Shown here: piece by piece, positions 1 through 8,435 of the stretch | Layout: every line of letters starts with the position of its first letter | How positions within the stretch are numbered: position 1 is the first letter of the stretch | Assembly (NCBI RefSeq): GCF_014138625.1 | Contig: NZ_JACJHY010000005.1 | Location: 1-64,000 of the forward strand | Source of the DNA: Aminobacter ciceronei | GTDB taxonomy: Bacteria; Pseudomonadota; Alphaproteobacteria; Rhizobiales; Rhizobiaceae | Length of the DNA stretch: 64,000 nucleotides | Reading direction: 5' to 3' | The notes under the pieces: model-generated | Told to the model about the DNA's origin: nothing | The model's input: the letters and a program-made list of their open reading frames with translations, nothing else | Database searches by the model: none | Made by a program: the position numbers and the translations under genes

Positions 1-539
1 TCGATCGCCCGGTCGAGCTCGCCCCAGTAGTCGGCACGCGACTTGGCGACCATGGCAAGGTCGTACTTGCCCTTGTTGGCATTGGCCTTCAGGTGCGTGC
101 TGTCGGTGTAGAGCACCGTGCCGTCGACCAAGCCTGCCCCGATCGCCTGCTCGACAATGCGGTCGAAGATCGCCTGCGCGATCGTCTCGTCCTGGTAGCG
201 CCGGCGTCGGTTCTGCGACAATGTCGAGGCGTCGAACACCTTGTCCGTCAGCTTCAGCCGCAGGAACCACCGGTAGGCGACATTGACCTCGATCTCTCGC
301 ACCAATTGCCGCTCCGAGCGCACCCCGAACAGGTAGCCGATGAACAGCGCCTTGAACATCAAGGTCGGATCAAGTGGCGGGCGACCATTGTCGGCGCAGT
401 AAAGCGGCGCTGTCAGATCGTGGATGAACGAGAAATCGATAACACCATCGATCTTGCGCAGAAGGTGATCAACTGGAACCAGTTGATCGAGCGTGACGAT
501 CTCAAGTGCGGTTTGTTCAGGGCCGGCTCGCTTCAACAT
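1..539 (-). CDS. IS1182-type transposase, N-terminal part
   Basis: DDE transposase of an insertion sequence. The minus strand is open without a stop from an ATG at 539 to the window edge (179 codons), so the C-terminal half lies outside. The translation begins MLKRAGPEQ and carries stretches typical of the IS1182 family: LDQLVPVDHLLRKID, the FIGYLFGVRSERQL block, LSQNRRRRY, and TDSTHLKANANK, which should hold the first catalytic Asp. No frameshift or internal stop is visible, so the copy may be intact, but its second half and far inverted repeat cannot be seen. A hairpin and terminator-like sequence lie just upstream of the start and probably mark the element end. Family assignment is from remembered motif similarity. 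Confidence 0.85.
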   Translation of the reverse strand, partial: MLKRAGPEQTALEIVTLDQLVPVDHLLRKIDGVIDFSFIHDLTAPLYCADNGRPPLDPTLMFKALFIGYLFGVRSERQLVREIEVNVAYRWFLRLKLTDKVFDASTLSQNRRRRYQDETIAQAIFDRIVEQAIGAGLVDGTVLYTDSTHLKANANKGKYDLAMVAKSRADYWGELDRAI

Positions 540-592
540 CACCCACTGAATCACAAACCCCCAACTCTCGCCAGGGGTTTGTCAGCAGTCTG
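1..592 (-). mobile_element. IS1182-family insertion sequence, one end
   Basis: The element comprises the transposase and about 50 bp of upstream DNA. Within that DNA, aaaccccc and ggggttt form a short hairpin at 555-580, followed by gtcagcagtctg. The right boundary near 592 is an estimate. It rests on the switch to a terminator hairpin and an unrelated gene. No target duplication can be checked because the other end is off the window. Confidence 0.6.
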
Positions 593-616
593 ACCCGCCT
601 TCATGGCGGGTTTTTT
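593..616 (+). terminator. hairpin with T-run next to the IS end
   Basis: acccgcc (593-599), loop ttcat, ggcgggt (605-611), then six T (611-616). It looks like a factor-independent terminator reading rightward, at the junction between the insertion sequence and the next gene. Confidence 0.55.
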
Positions 617-662
617 GTTGCCGGCGGACGGGATATTCATCTCGCTTCACGGGGTGAACGTC

Positions 663-1166
663 ATGCTGAAGTCGAGTGATGAACGATGGTCTCGCCTGAC
701 TGGCGGATACAAAGTCGCTTATGACGCCCGTCAAGCCTTCGCTGCACTTTCCAGGAACTACCGCGACAGCGCCGCCTGGGAGGAACTTCTGAATGAGCTG
801 CATCATCAGGGGGATGTCGGGGAGGCGTCCTACGCAGCTATTCCTGAGCTTGTCGGCATCTCTGCCCAACACCGTCCTGCACACTGGGCGCTTTACGGTC
901 TGGCGGCAACGGTCGAGGAAGCGCGGCTGGTCTTTCCACGAAATCCACCGGTTCCCGAATGGCTGGAACGCGACTATGCCGAGGCATGGCAACGTCTCTT
1001 TGAGTTCGCCTTGCGCGACTTGGGGACCGAGTCGGAGCCAACGATCGTGACCTGCGCGCTGGCCGTCGTCGCGTTGCACCGCAAGCAGTTGTCACTGGGA
1101 CGCCTTGCTCTTTGTGACGACGATGAACGAACCGAAATGCTTCAGCACCAGTTCGGCGCGGTCTAG
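663..1166 (+). CDS. conserved hypothetical protein
   Basis: Predicted soluble protein of 167 residues. The start at 663 (MLKSSDERWSRL) is preferred over an in-frame upstream ATG at 603, because that one lies inside the terminator hairpin. Tracts such as ELLNELHHQGDVGEASYAA and the Trp/Leu-rich middle (HWALYGLA) resemble uncharacterised proteins of soil bacteria. I recognise no catalytic motif, signal peptide or membrane segment. It lies between the insertion sequence and a TetR gene on the other strand, so it appears to be a stand-alone gene. No function is proposed. Confidence 0.6.
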   Translation: MLKSSDERWSRLTGGYKVAYDARQAFAALSRNYRDSAAWEELLNELHHQGDVGEASYAAIPELVGISAQHRPAHWALYGLAATVEEARLVFPRNPPVPEWLERDYAEAWQRLFEFALRDLGTESEPTIVTCALAVVALHRKQLSLGRLALCDDDERTEMLQHQFGAV

Positions 1167-1193
1167 TCGCAGTTCCACCAGCGTCTTCTCAGG

Positions 1194-1820
1194 CTAGGTC
1201 GCCCCGATCTCCCGCAGTGCCATCGCCTTGTAGTCGGCCACCAGCGTGTCGCCTTCGGCGCGGTCGACCGAAATCGCCAGCCGCATCGTGGCCTCGCCCA
1301 GCGACATGATCAGGAACGCCTTGCGCTCTATGCCGGCAGCATCTGAAGCGGGCGCGACCCGCTGCCACGCCTTTGCCAGCAGCGCGCCATTGGCCCTGGA
1401 ATCGCGCAGGTCGATGTCGCGCAGCGCCTTGTCGGCCTGGGTGCCCGACCAGATGTCGCGCATCACCGGTTCAGCGAGGAAGATGCCGTAATAGACGTCG
1501 ATCAGCCCGCCGAAGGCGTTGATCAGCCCCTTCATGTCGTCCACGCCCGCCAGCCCGTTTGAAATGCAGGCGCGGCCTTCGGCGTTGTAGCGCTCGGCCA
1601 GGGTGCGGATGATCGCGCCCTTGTCGGGAAAGTACTGGTAGAGCGAGCCGATCGACACGCCGGCGCGTTCGGCCACCTCGCCCATGCGCATGGCGTCGCT
1701 GCCGCCTTCCGAGATGAGCGCGCTCGCAGCCTGCAGCATGCGCTCGACGCGCTCCTGGCTGCGCTTCTGGCTCGGCGCGCGCCGCAGCGCCTGGCCCGAA
1801 CTGTCTTCGATCGCTTCCAT
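1194..1820 (-). CDS. TetR family transcriptional regulator
   Basis: Repressor-type regulator of 208 residues. An N-terminal TetR DNA-binding domain spans about residues 20-70, with the helix-turn-helix around GVSIGSLYQYFPDK (54-67). A variable ligand-binding domain follows. It is transcribed away from an NmrA-like gene and a DUF1772 gene. The 99-bp gap holds a perfect 18-bp palindrome (1872-1889), the obvious operator. The likely role is repression of itself and the divergent pair, released by an unknown small molecule. The ligand cannot be inferred. Confidence 0.9.
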   Translation of the reverse strand: MEAIEDSSGQALRRAPSQKRSQERVERMLQAASALISEGGSDAMRMGEVAERAGVSIGSLYQYFPDKGAIIRTLAERYNAEGRACISNGLAGVDDMKGLINAFGGLIDVYYGIFLAEPVMRDIWSGTQADKALRDIDLRDSRANGALLAKAWQRVAPASDAAGIERKAFLIMSLGEATMRLAISVDRAEGDTLVADYKAMALREIGAT

Positions 1821-1871
1821 GGTTCTTCCGCCCGCTGCGAATCCGCTTGACCGCCATAATATGAGGGTTTA

Positions 1872-1889
1872 TCACATTTGCAAATGTGA
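1872..1889. promoter_or_regulatory. TetR operator candidate
   Basis: tcacatttgcaaatgtga is a perfect 18-bp palindrome midway between the TetR start (1820) and the NmrA-like start (1920). A second overlapping inverted pair, gtgag(gatta)ctcac at 1886-1900, extends it toward the target genes. Position and symmetry fit a TetR dimer site. Binding is inferred. Confidence 0.7.
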
Positions 1890-1919
1890 GGATTACTCAC
1901 GTTAACGAAGGAGGCCAAG

Positions 1920-2765
1920 ATGACCGCATTTCAGCATGACCTGAAGCCCATTCTCATCCTTGGCGGCACCGGCAAGACCGGCCGCCGCATTGCCGAACAG
2001 CTTGCGCAGCGCAATCTGCCTGTTCGTATCGGTTCGCGCGGCGCCATCGCCTCCTTCGACTGGGAGAACCGCGCCAGCTGGGCAGGCGCAGTCGAGGGCG
2101 CCTGTGCCGTCTACATCTCCTACTATCCCGACCTCGCGGCCCCCGGCGCTGCCGAAGCCATCGGTGCCTTCGCCGACCTCGCCGTCGGCATGGGTGTCAA
2201 GCGCCTGGTGCTTCTGTCCGGTCGCGGCGAACCCGAGGCGCAGCGCGCGGAGGAAAGGGTCCAGCAATCCGGCGCCGACTGGACGATCCTGCGCTGCAGC
2301 TGGTTCATGCAGAACTTCAGCGAGAGCTTCCTGCTCGACGCCGTGCTTTCAGGCGAGGTGGCGCTGCCGGTGGGCGGCGTCCGCGAGCCCTTCGTCGATA
2401 CCGACGACATCGCCGATGCCGCGGTCGCCGCCTTGTCGGACGACCGCCATATCGGCCAGCTCTATGAACTCACCGGGCCGCGCATGCTGACCTTCGCCGA
2501 GGCAGTCGCCGAGATATCAGCCGCCGCCGGCCGCGAGATCCGCTTCGTCGAGATCAGCGCTGCCGACTTCAAGGCCGGCCTCACCGAACAGCAACTGCCC
2601 GCGGAGCTCATCGACCTGTTGATGATGCTGTTCACCGAGGTGCTCGACGGCCGCAACCAGCATGTTGTGGACGGTGTCAGCCGGGCGCTCGGCCGGCCCG
2701 CGCGCGACTTCACCTGTTATGCCAAGACTGTCGCTGCAACCGGTATCTGGGGAGACAAGACATGA
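1920..2765 (+). CDS. NmrA/NAD(P)-binding family protein
   Basis: Atypical short-chain dehydrogenase of the NmrA/isoflavone-reductase type, 281 residues. A Rossmann dinucleotide motif, GGTGKTG, lies at residues 15-21. The middle tracts WTILRCSWFMQNFSE and VDTDDIADAAVAAL are typical of NAD(P)-binding sensor or ergot-alkaloid-reductase-like proteins. A strong ribosome site (aaggagg) precedes the ATG. The stop overlaps the next start (ATGA), so it forms an operon with the DUF1772 gene under the divergent TetR. Such proteins either reduce small substrates or sense redox state. The substrate is unknown. Confidence 0.85.
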   Translation: MTAFQHDLKPILILGGTGKTGRRIAEQLAQRNLPVRIGSRGAIASFDWENRASWAGAVEGACAVYISYYPDLAAPGAAEAIGAFADLAVGMGVKRLVLLSGRGEPEAQRAEERVQQSGADWTILRCSWFMQNFSESFLLDAVLSGEVALPVGGVREPFVDTDDIADAAVAALSDDRHIGQLYELTGPRMLTFAEAVAEISAAAGREIRFVEISAADFKAGLTEQQLPAELIDLLMMLFTEVLDGRNQHVVDGVSRALGRPARDFTCYAKTVAATGIWGDKT

Positions 2766-3250
2766 TCGCTGCCGCCTTCACCGCTCTCATCTTTCTTGCA
2801 GCGCTCGGCAGCGGCATCGCCGCCGGCCTGTTCTTCATCTTCTCCAACACCATCATGGCGTCGTTTGCCAAATTGCCGGTGCCCCAGGGCATCGCCGCCA
2901 TGCAGCAGATCAACGTCACCATCATCAACCCGCTGTTCATGCTGGTATTCATGGGGATGGTCGTACTGTCGCTGGTTCTCGGCGCCAAGGCGATCTTTAG
3001 CTGGAGCGAGGCGGGCGCGGCCTGGCTGCTTGCCGGCAGCGTTGCCTATCTCGTGGGCTGCTTCCTGGTGACGATGGTCTTCAACGTGCCGCTCAACGAT
3101 GCGATCGCCGCCGTCGACCCGGCAAGTGCTGAAGGTGCCGCCATGTGGACGCGCTATCTCAAGGAATGGCTGCCGTGGAATCACGTGCGCACGGTTGCCT
3201 GCCTGGTGTCGCTGGCCTCGTTCGTCATGGCCTTTGCCCGCACCGCTTGA
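2762..3250 (+). CDS. DUF1772 (anthrone oxygenase-like) membrane protein
   Basis: Small membrane protein of 162 residues with about four hydrophobic helices, near residues 2-24, 50-72, 84-106 and 140-160. It has the conserved NVPLNDAI tract of the DUF1772 family, which includes fungal anthrone oxygenases. It is translationally coupled to the NmrA-like gene by a 4-bp overlap. The pair recurs with TetR-type regulators in proteobacteria and is usually read as a detoxification or redox module, but no substrate is established. A bidirectional terminator follows at 3307-3331. Confidence 0.8.
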   Translation: MIAAAFTALIFLAALGSGIAAGLFFIFSNTIMASFAKLPVPQGIAAMQQINVTIINPLFMLVFMGMVVLSLVLGAKAIFSWSEAGAAWLLAGSVAYLVGCFLVTMVFNVPLNDAIAAVDPASAEGAAMWTRYLKEWLPWNHVRTVACLVSLASFVMAFARTA

Positions 3251-3306
3251 CGCATCGGCTCGGAGCTCGCGTTCGATCTTCGCCAATGCGCAAAGCAGGA
3301 AACGAA

Positions 3307-3331
3307 AAAGGCCGGGCGTGTCCCGGCCTTT
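3307..3331. terminator. bidirectional terminator between convergent genes
   Basis: A 10-bp perfect stem, aaaggccggg (3307-3316) and cccggccttt (3322-3331), with a 5-nt loop. A-rich and T-rich flanks let it serve both the DUF1772 gene (+) and ddl (-). Confidence 0.75.
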
Positions 3332-3337
3332 GCTGTT

Positions 3338-4414
3338 TCAAGCCTGGCGCTGCCAGCGCGCCACGGCGTGTTCGATCAGCTTTCCGACCAGATCGGGGTA
3401 GGGCACGCCGGAGGCTGCCATGGTCTTCGGATACATGCTTATGTTGGTGAAGCCGGGGATGGTGTTGACCTCGTTGACCAGCGCCGACCCGTCCGCCTTC
3501 ACAAAGAAGTCGACGCGCGCCATGCTCTCGCAGCCGAGCGCCAGGAAGGCGCTGCGGGCAACCTCCTGCAGCCTGGCCTTGGCCGCATCGGGCAGGTCCG
3601 CCGGGATGCGCAAGGCAGCGCCGTCGGCATCGATGTACTTGGCCTCATAGGTGTAGAAGCCGTGGCTCGCCGCTGGTGCGATCTCGCCCGGCACGGAGAC
3701 GGAGAGCGATCCATCGGGCGCCTCGAGCACGGCGAATTCGACCTCACGGCCGTCGACGAACTCCTCGATCAACACCTTGCGGTCATATCTGAAGGCCTCG
3801 GCCAGCGCCTTGTCCAGCTGTTCCGCCGTCTCGGCCTTGCTGACGCCGACGGATGAGCCTTGCCGTGCCGGCTTGACGAAAACAGGCAGTCCGAGCTCGG
3901 CCTTGATGGCGTCGAACGTGGGACGGACACCGAAATGCACGGTCACGCCACGCGCCACCGGCACCCCGGCCTCTCTCATCAGCCGTTTGGCGACGTCCTT
4001 GTCCATTGCGTTGGCCGAGCCGAGCACGCCCGAGCCGACATAAGGAATGTCGGCCACCTCGGCCAAACCTTGGACCGCGCCATCCTCGCCGAACGGGCCA
4101 TGTAGCACCGGAAACAGCACGTCGACCCTGGGCAGCTCGAACGGCACTTCGCCGGCTGGCAGGGCGATCAGCCGCCCTTTGCCGCCCGGCACCAGCGCCA
4201 CCTCGGCGCCCCCGATGGGCACGGCCTTGGGCAGTGCGCCGTCGCGGTCGAGTTGGGCCAGGAACCAGCGGCCGTCGCGGGCGACGCCGATGGGCACGAC
4301 CTCGTATCTGGACCCGTCGATCGCCTTGACGACGTTGCTTGCCGACATGAGCGAGACGTCGTGCTCGGAGGAGCGTCCGCCGAAAAGAACTGCGATGCGT
4401 GGTTTGGTGGTCAT
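3338..4414 (-). CDS. ddl: D-alanine--D-alanine ligase
   Basis: ATP-grasp ligase of 358 residues that joins two D-alanines for peptidoglycan precursor synthesis in the cytoplasm. The N-terminal FGGRSSEHDVSL is the family signature. HGPFGEDG (about 105-112) is the catalytic and D-Ala-binding region, and NEVNTIPGFT (from about 314) is the metal/ATP site. The length is usual. It stands alone rather than in a mur/fts cell-division cluster, so it may be a second, DdlA-like copy. That depends on the rest of the genome. Confidence 0.95.
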   Translation of the reverse strand: MTTKPRIAVLFGGRSSEHDVSLMSASNVVKAIDGSRYEVVPIGVARDGRWFLAQLDRDGALPKAVPIGGAEVALVPGGKGRLIALPAGEVPFELPRVDVLFPVLHGPFGEDGAVQGLAEVADIPYVGSGVLGSANAMDKDVAKRLMREAGVPVARGVTVHFGVRPTFDAIKAELGLPVFVKPARQGSSVGVSKAETAEQLDKALAEAFRYDRKVLIEEFVDGREVEFAVLEAPDGSLSVSVPGEIAPAASHGFYTYEAKYIDADGAALRIPADLPDAAKARLQEVARSAFLALGCESMARVDFFVKADGSALVNEVNTIPGFTNISMYPKTMAASGVPYPDLVGKLIEHAVARWQRQA

Positions 4415-4549
4415 GGGTGCTTTCCGCTCTGCCGCCAGGTTCGCGCCATGCCGCGGCGCGATGTCCCTGCTTGCTCAGCAATTCGAGTTTATCTGTGGCG
4501 CCGTTTCAGGGCGCGGTGTTCTTGCGCGATTTTCGCCGTGGGCATGCGC

Positions 4550-4861
4550 TCAGGCCTGGTCCTTGGCCTTGTGACCCTTCCTGTCGGAATGGCCGAGATC
4601 GCGCTCGGGGTCGATGATGTCGCGCACCAGCTGTTTCAGCTTGGCCGCATCGGGGAAGCCGCCATCGCGCTTACGGTCCCACACCAACGTGTCATTGCAG
4701 GTGATGGTAAACACGCCGCCTGTGCCCGGCACCAGCGTCACCTCGCCAAGCTCGGTGCCGAATGTCGACAACAGCTCCTGCGCCATCCAGCCGGCACGAA
4801 GCAGCCACATGCACTGGGTGCAGTAGGTGATGCGGATCTGGGGCAGGAGGGAGTCGGTCAT
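4550..4861 (-). CDS. SelT/SelW/SelH (Rdx) family protein
   Basis: Thioredoxin-like Rdx-family protein of 103 residues. The CxxC redox pair lies at C14-C17 (ITYCTQCMW), where the selenoprotein homologues have CxxU, so this is the cysteine form. The family tract ELLSTFGTELGEVTLVPG follows. The ATG at 4861 is chosen over an in-frame TTG two codons upstream. The C-terminus is a charged tail rich in Lys and Asp. A role in thiol-disulfide exchange is inferred from the fold, and no partner gene is adjacent. Confidence 0.85.
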   Translation of the reverse strand: MTDSLLPQIRITYCTQCMWLLRAGWMAQELLSTFGTELGEVTLVPGTGGVFTITCNDTLVWDRKRDGGFPDAAKLKQLVRDIIDPERDLGHSDRKGHKAKDQA

Positions 4862-4892
4862 TCGCAACCCGGTGCTGTGTTGTGCGTCTTAC

Positions 4893-5028
4893 GAGCCCCG
4901 CTTCGCGGCACCTCAGGATGAGGGAGGTTCGTGCCATCCGCCCACTCTTCGACGTTCGGACAACTGGCAGCGCATAGTCGTGCCGGACGCCGCGGTCCTC
5001 TTCCTGAGGTGCCCGCGGAGCGGGCCTC
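4893..5028. repeat. long imperfect inverted repeat, rhizobial intergenic type
   Basis: The left arm (4893-4923) reads in reverse complement as cctcatcctgaggtgccgcg and onward. The right arm (4997-5028) begins cctcttcctgaggtgcccgc, matching with a few mismatches over about 31 bp. This resembles the cctcatcctgaggtg repeats I know from Bradyrhizobium and Mesorhizobium intergenic regions. About 75 bp of non-repeated DNA lies between the arms, so it could fold into one large stem-loop. Confidence 0.6.
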
Positions 5029-5059
5029 GAAGGAGGCTGGAGAAAGGCCTCAAACGAAA

Positions 5060-5082
5060 ACGCCCCGGGTTTGCCGGGGCGT
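5060..5082 (-). terminator. terminator of yebC
   Basis: Nine-bp stem acgccccgg (5060-5068) and ccggggcgt (5074-5082) with loop gtttg. Read on the minus strand it is followed by ttttcgttt. It lies just after the yebC stop at 5091. Confidence 0.7.
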
Positions 5083-5090
5083 GTCAAAAA

Positions 5091-5840
5091 TCAAGCCGCG
5101 CTGAGCTTGGCCATCGTCGCCTCGTCGACCTCGAAGTTGGCGTAGACGTTCTGCACGTCGTCGTCGTCTTCGAGCGTGCCGACCAGCTTCATCAGCGACT
5201 GGGCGCGTTCTTCGTCGACGGGGATGTTGTTCTGCGGCTTCCAGATGATCTTCACCGACTCGGCGTCGCCGAGCGAGCTTTCGAGCGCCTTGGACACTTC
5301 GCCGAGGTTTTCGAAAGCGCAGGTGATGGTGTGGCCGTCTTCATCCGACTGCACGTCGTCGGCACCGGCTTCGATGGCCGCGTCCATGACCTTGTCGGCG
5401 TCGCCGGCGCCTGCCGGATAGACGATTTCACCGACGCGGTCCCACATGAACGACACCGAACCTGTTTCGCCCAGTGCCCCGCCGGCCTTGGTGAAGGCTG
5501 CGCGCACGTTGGACGCCGAACGGTTGCGGTTGTCGGTCAGCGCCTCGACGATGAGGGCCACGCCACCCGGGCCATAACCTTCGTAGCGCACTTCTTCGTA
5601 GTTCTCGGCGTCGCCCATCGAGGCCTTGGAGATGGCGCGGGCAATGTTGTCCTTGGGCATCGACACCGCCTTGGCGTTCTGGACGGCAAGGCGAAGGCGC
5701 GGGTTCATCGAGGGGTCGGGCACGCCGGTCTTTGCTGCAACGGTGATTTCGCGTGCAAGCTTGGAGAACATCTTGGACCGCACCGCATCCTGGCGGCCCT
5801 TGCGGTGCATGATGTTCTTGAACTGTGAATGGCCGGCCAT
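5091..5840 (-). CDS. yebC: YebC/PmpR family protein
   Basis: Protein of 249 residues that begins [18 protein letters not shown], the invariant start of YebC/PmpR proteins. This fixes the ATG at 5840 rather than an upstream start. The family includes DNA-binding regulators such as PmpR and, by more recent work, ribosome-associated factors that relieve stalling. The acidic tail [22 protein letters not shown] is typical. In many alphaproteobacteria it lies near ruvCAB, but not here. The length matches the family. Confidence 0.95.
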   Translation of the reverse strand: MAGHSQFKNIMHRKGRQDAVRSKMFSKLAREITVAAKTGVPDPSMNPRLRLAVQNAKAVSMPKDNIARAISKASMGDAENYEEVRYEGYGPGGVALIVEALTDNRNRSASNVRAAFTKAGGALGETGSVSFMWDRVGEIVYPAGAGDADKVMDAAIEAGADDVQSDEDGHTITCAFENLGEVSKALESSLGDAESVKIIWKPQNNIPVDEERAQSLMKLVGTLEDDDDVQNVYANFEVDEATMAKLSAA

Positions 5841-6005
5841 GGGACCCCTGTTTGTCGCTTCGGCAGTGTTTGAATGGGCCGCCTTATAGATAAATCGGCT
5901 CAATACGTCCAGACTTCAAGGCTTCCCGGCCCTCGCGAAAACGTGACTCCGCGCGTCACGCCGCTGCTGGGATAGTGCGTTTCGCCCCGAACGCCCGAGA
6001 GCGCC

Positions 6006-6812
6006 ATGCCCCTTCGCCTGTTCGCCGCCTGTCTTGCCACCCTGCTTTTAGCGTCGATCCCGACATGGGCGGCGGACGATCCGGTGCCGAGCAAATGCAT
6101 GGCTATCGCGCAGGCGCTGCCCGACGTCACCTATGCCAGCTTCTATCAGGCCCAGACGTTCGTCGATGGCGACGTCTCCATCACCTATGCCGGCCACTCG
6201 ACCTATGTCATCGAGACGCCTGGCGGCGTCCGCATCGCCACCGATTACAGCGGTATTTACGGCTCGAGTCCGTTGCCGCGCATCGTCACCATGAACAAGG
6301 CACACCGCACCCACTACACCGACATGCCGGACCAGGCCATCGACCATGTCCTGCGCGGCTGGAACCCCGAGGGCGGGCCGGCCAGGCATGCGCTGGTCGT
6401 CGACGATGTCTATGTCCGCAACGTGCCGACCGATATCAGGCGCTTTGGCGAGATGGAGCGCGACGGCAATTCGATCTTCATCTTCGAGGTCGCCGGCCTG
6501 TGCATAGGCCATCTCGGCCATCTGCATCACCGGCTCGAGGACGCACATTATGGTGCCATCGGCCGGCTCGACGTCGTCATGGTGCCGATCGACGGCGGCA
6601 TGACCTTGTCGATCGATGCGATGACCGAGATCACGACCAGGCTCTATTCGTCGATGATCCTTCCGATGCATCGGCATTCCACCCCGATTGGCGAGTTCAC
6701 CGGCATGATGGGTGATGGTTTTGCCGTCGAATTCCGCAACAGCCGTTCGCTCACCGTGTCACTGAGGTCGCTGCCATCGCGGCCAACCATCGTCATTCTC
6801 GACGGTGTCTGA
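6006..6812 (+). CDS. secreted MBL-fold metallo-hydrolase
   Basis: Metallo-beta-lactamase-fold protein of 268 residues with an N-terminal signal peptide (hydrophobic core 5-20, cleavage after TWA). YAGHSTYVIE (near 61-70), THYTD (102-106) and GHLGHLHH (168-175) are the likely metal-ligand regions, resembling UlaG-like hydrolases. The usual HxHxDH motif is degenerate (HRTHYTD), so activity may differ. It probably acts in the periplasm. Neighbours are unrelated genes on the other strand. Confidence 0.75.
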   Translation: MPLRLFAACLATLLLASIPTWAADDPVPSKCMAIAQALPDVTYASFYQAQTFVDGDVSITYAGHSTYVIETPGGVRIATDYSGIYGSSPLPRIVTMNKAHRTHYTDMPDQAIDHVLRGWNPEGGPARHALVVDDVYVRNVPTDIRRFGEMERDGNSIFIFEVAGLCIGHLGHLHHRLEDAHYGAIGRLDVVMVPIDGGMTLSIDAMTEITTRLYSSMILPMHRHSTPIGEFTGMMGDGFAVEFRNSRSLTVSLRSLPSRPTIVILDGV

Positions 6813-6821
6813 CCTCAGCGT

Positions 6822-8273
6822 TCAGTTCAAGGTCGGCGATGTTGCCTCGGGCTGCCGGGCGCCGACCCGAACCATGTTGCGTCCAGCTTCCTTGGCTTCG
6901 TAGAGGGCGCGGTCGGCGGCCAGCATCATGTCGTCGAAATCAGTGTATTCCCCCGGCGCGCGCGTCGCCACGCCGATACTGACGGTGGCCCACACCTCGC
7001 CGCCCGACGGCATCTCGATCGCCCGCATTTCAAGTGCCTGGCGGATGCGCTCGGCGACGGAGGTTGCCGCGATCATGTCGAGGCCCGGCAGCACCACGGC
7101 GAACTCTTCGCCACCCATGCGGCCGAACAGGTCGGCCGGGCGCAGCAGACGGGAGATCAGGACGACAAATTCCTTCAGCATCGCGTCGCCGCCGGCATGG
7201 CCGAATCGGTCGTTGATGTTCTTGAAGTGATCGATGTCGAGCATCAGCAGCGCCGTGCCTTGGTCCCGGTTCGCTTGCAGGCAGGCTTCGCTTCGCTCAA
7301 TGAAGGCACCGCGTGACAGCGCGCCGGTCAGCGAGTCGTGGTTGGCCGCGCGCGACAGTCGTTCGATCAGCTCGACGCGGGCGGCGTTGATGCTGGCAAC
7401 AGTCAGCGGGCAGAGCGCCATCAGGGCGATGCCGAGCCGCAGCGGGTCGAGCGAGCGCAGCGGGTCGGGCAGTTCCGGCAACGGGATGAGGTTTGCCGGG
7501 ATCGAGATCAGCAACCACACGCTCAGCAGCATGGTCAGCACCGAGGTGGTGAACGTCTTGTAGGTCAGCGAGCACCAGAGCAGGGCAGGGATGGGCATCG
7601 CTAGAGCACCTGGTCCGCCCAGCATGATGGCAAGCCCAACCGAAGCCACCAGCACCAGCGCCGGCAAGGCATGCTGGAAGAGCGCGGGCGAAAGACCGGC
7701 CGGCCAATGCTCGCGCAGCCTGCGGAAGCCGGGGAAGGTCAGCAGCACCGGAAGGATGATCAGGCTGTTGACCAGTTCGGTGATGAACCAGAAGGTGATG
7801 CCGCTGAAGAAGTCCTTGCCAAACAAAAGGCGTGCCGCGCCGCCGCCGGCGATCGAGGCGGCCAGTGCCACCGCGCAGCAGATGGCGAAGAGGTGCAGCA
7901 CCGATGACGGCCGTTGCAGCCAGCGGTCGCTCTCCGGCACCAGCCGGAACAGCAGGTACCCGGTCAGCGCACCGGTGATGTTGGCAGTCGTCAGCCACAG
8001 CGTGACGAAGAAGTTTCCACCTGTTGAAAGGTCAGCCACGATGTAGCCGACGAAGGCGGCGAGCCAGCCCAGTGGCGTGGCGTAGCTCGGGTTGCGCACC
8101 ATCATGCCGAGCAGGATGGCGTTCGCCGGCCAGACCGCGGCGAGGAAGCCGACCGGCCGCGTCAGTATGCCGAAGAACGATGCGAGGAAGACGATGCCGG
8201 CAACGATCAGAGCAATCGCAAGTTGCGGTTGTGTGTCTGGCCTGACAGGCAGTTCCCGGGTGGCAGTCAGCAT
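6822..8273 (-). CDS. MASE1-GGDEF diguanylate cyclase
   Basis: Membrane-bound enzyme of 483 residues that makes cyclic di-GMP from two GTP. About eight hydrophobic helices (residues 15-300) form a MASE1-type sensor. The C-terminal GGDEF domain has the active-site motif GGEEF (387-391), preceded by RPAD (378-381), the spacing of a product-inhibition I-site. LMLDIDHFKNINDRFGH supplies the metal- and substrate-binding Asp and Asn. No EAL domain is present. The sensed signal is unknown. Confidence 0.9.
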   Translation of the reverse strand: MLTATRELPVRPDTQPQLAIALIVAGIVFLASFFGILTRPVGFLAAVWPANAILLGMMVRNPSYATPLGWLAAFVGYIVADLSTGGNFFVTLWLTTANITGALTGYLLFRLVPESDRWLQRPSSVLHLFAICCAVALAASIAGGGAARLLFGKDFFSGITFWFITELVNSLIILPVLLTFPGFRRLREHWPAGLSPALFQHALPALVLVASVGLAIMLGGPGALAMPIPALLWCSLTYKTFTTSVLTMLLSVWLLISIPANLIPLPELPDPLRSLDPLRLGIALMALCPLTVASINAARVELIERLSRAANHDSLTGALSRGAFIERSEACLQANRDQGTALLMLDIDHFKNINDRFGHAGGDAMLKEFVVLISRLLRPADLFGRMGGEEFAVVLPGLDMIAATSVAERIRQALEMRAIEMPSGGEVWATVSIGVATRAPGEYTDFDDMMLAADRALYEAKEAGRNMVRVGARQPEATSPTLN

Positions 8274-8435
8274 TCCCCGTCCGTATGCAAGTTCCTGTTC
8301 GGATTGTTGGCCAACAAGCGTTTATCCGAGCTTAATAAGTTCCTTCTGATGTACATTGAGATGCTGGCCACGTCCAAGCATTTCGCTGGCCGCGTTGATG
8401 CCTCCGCAACCGATGGGTGCGAGAGACGTGACAGG

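Noticed and set aside
93-593. Plus-strand open frame inside the transposase
   Set aside because: Shadow of the minus-strand IS1182-type coding frame, which has clear family motifs.
5900-6005. Upstream extension of the MBL-fold gene
   Set aside because: No in-frame start gives a signal peptide; the ATG at 6006 does.
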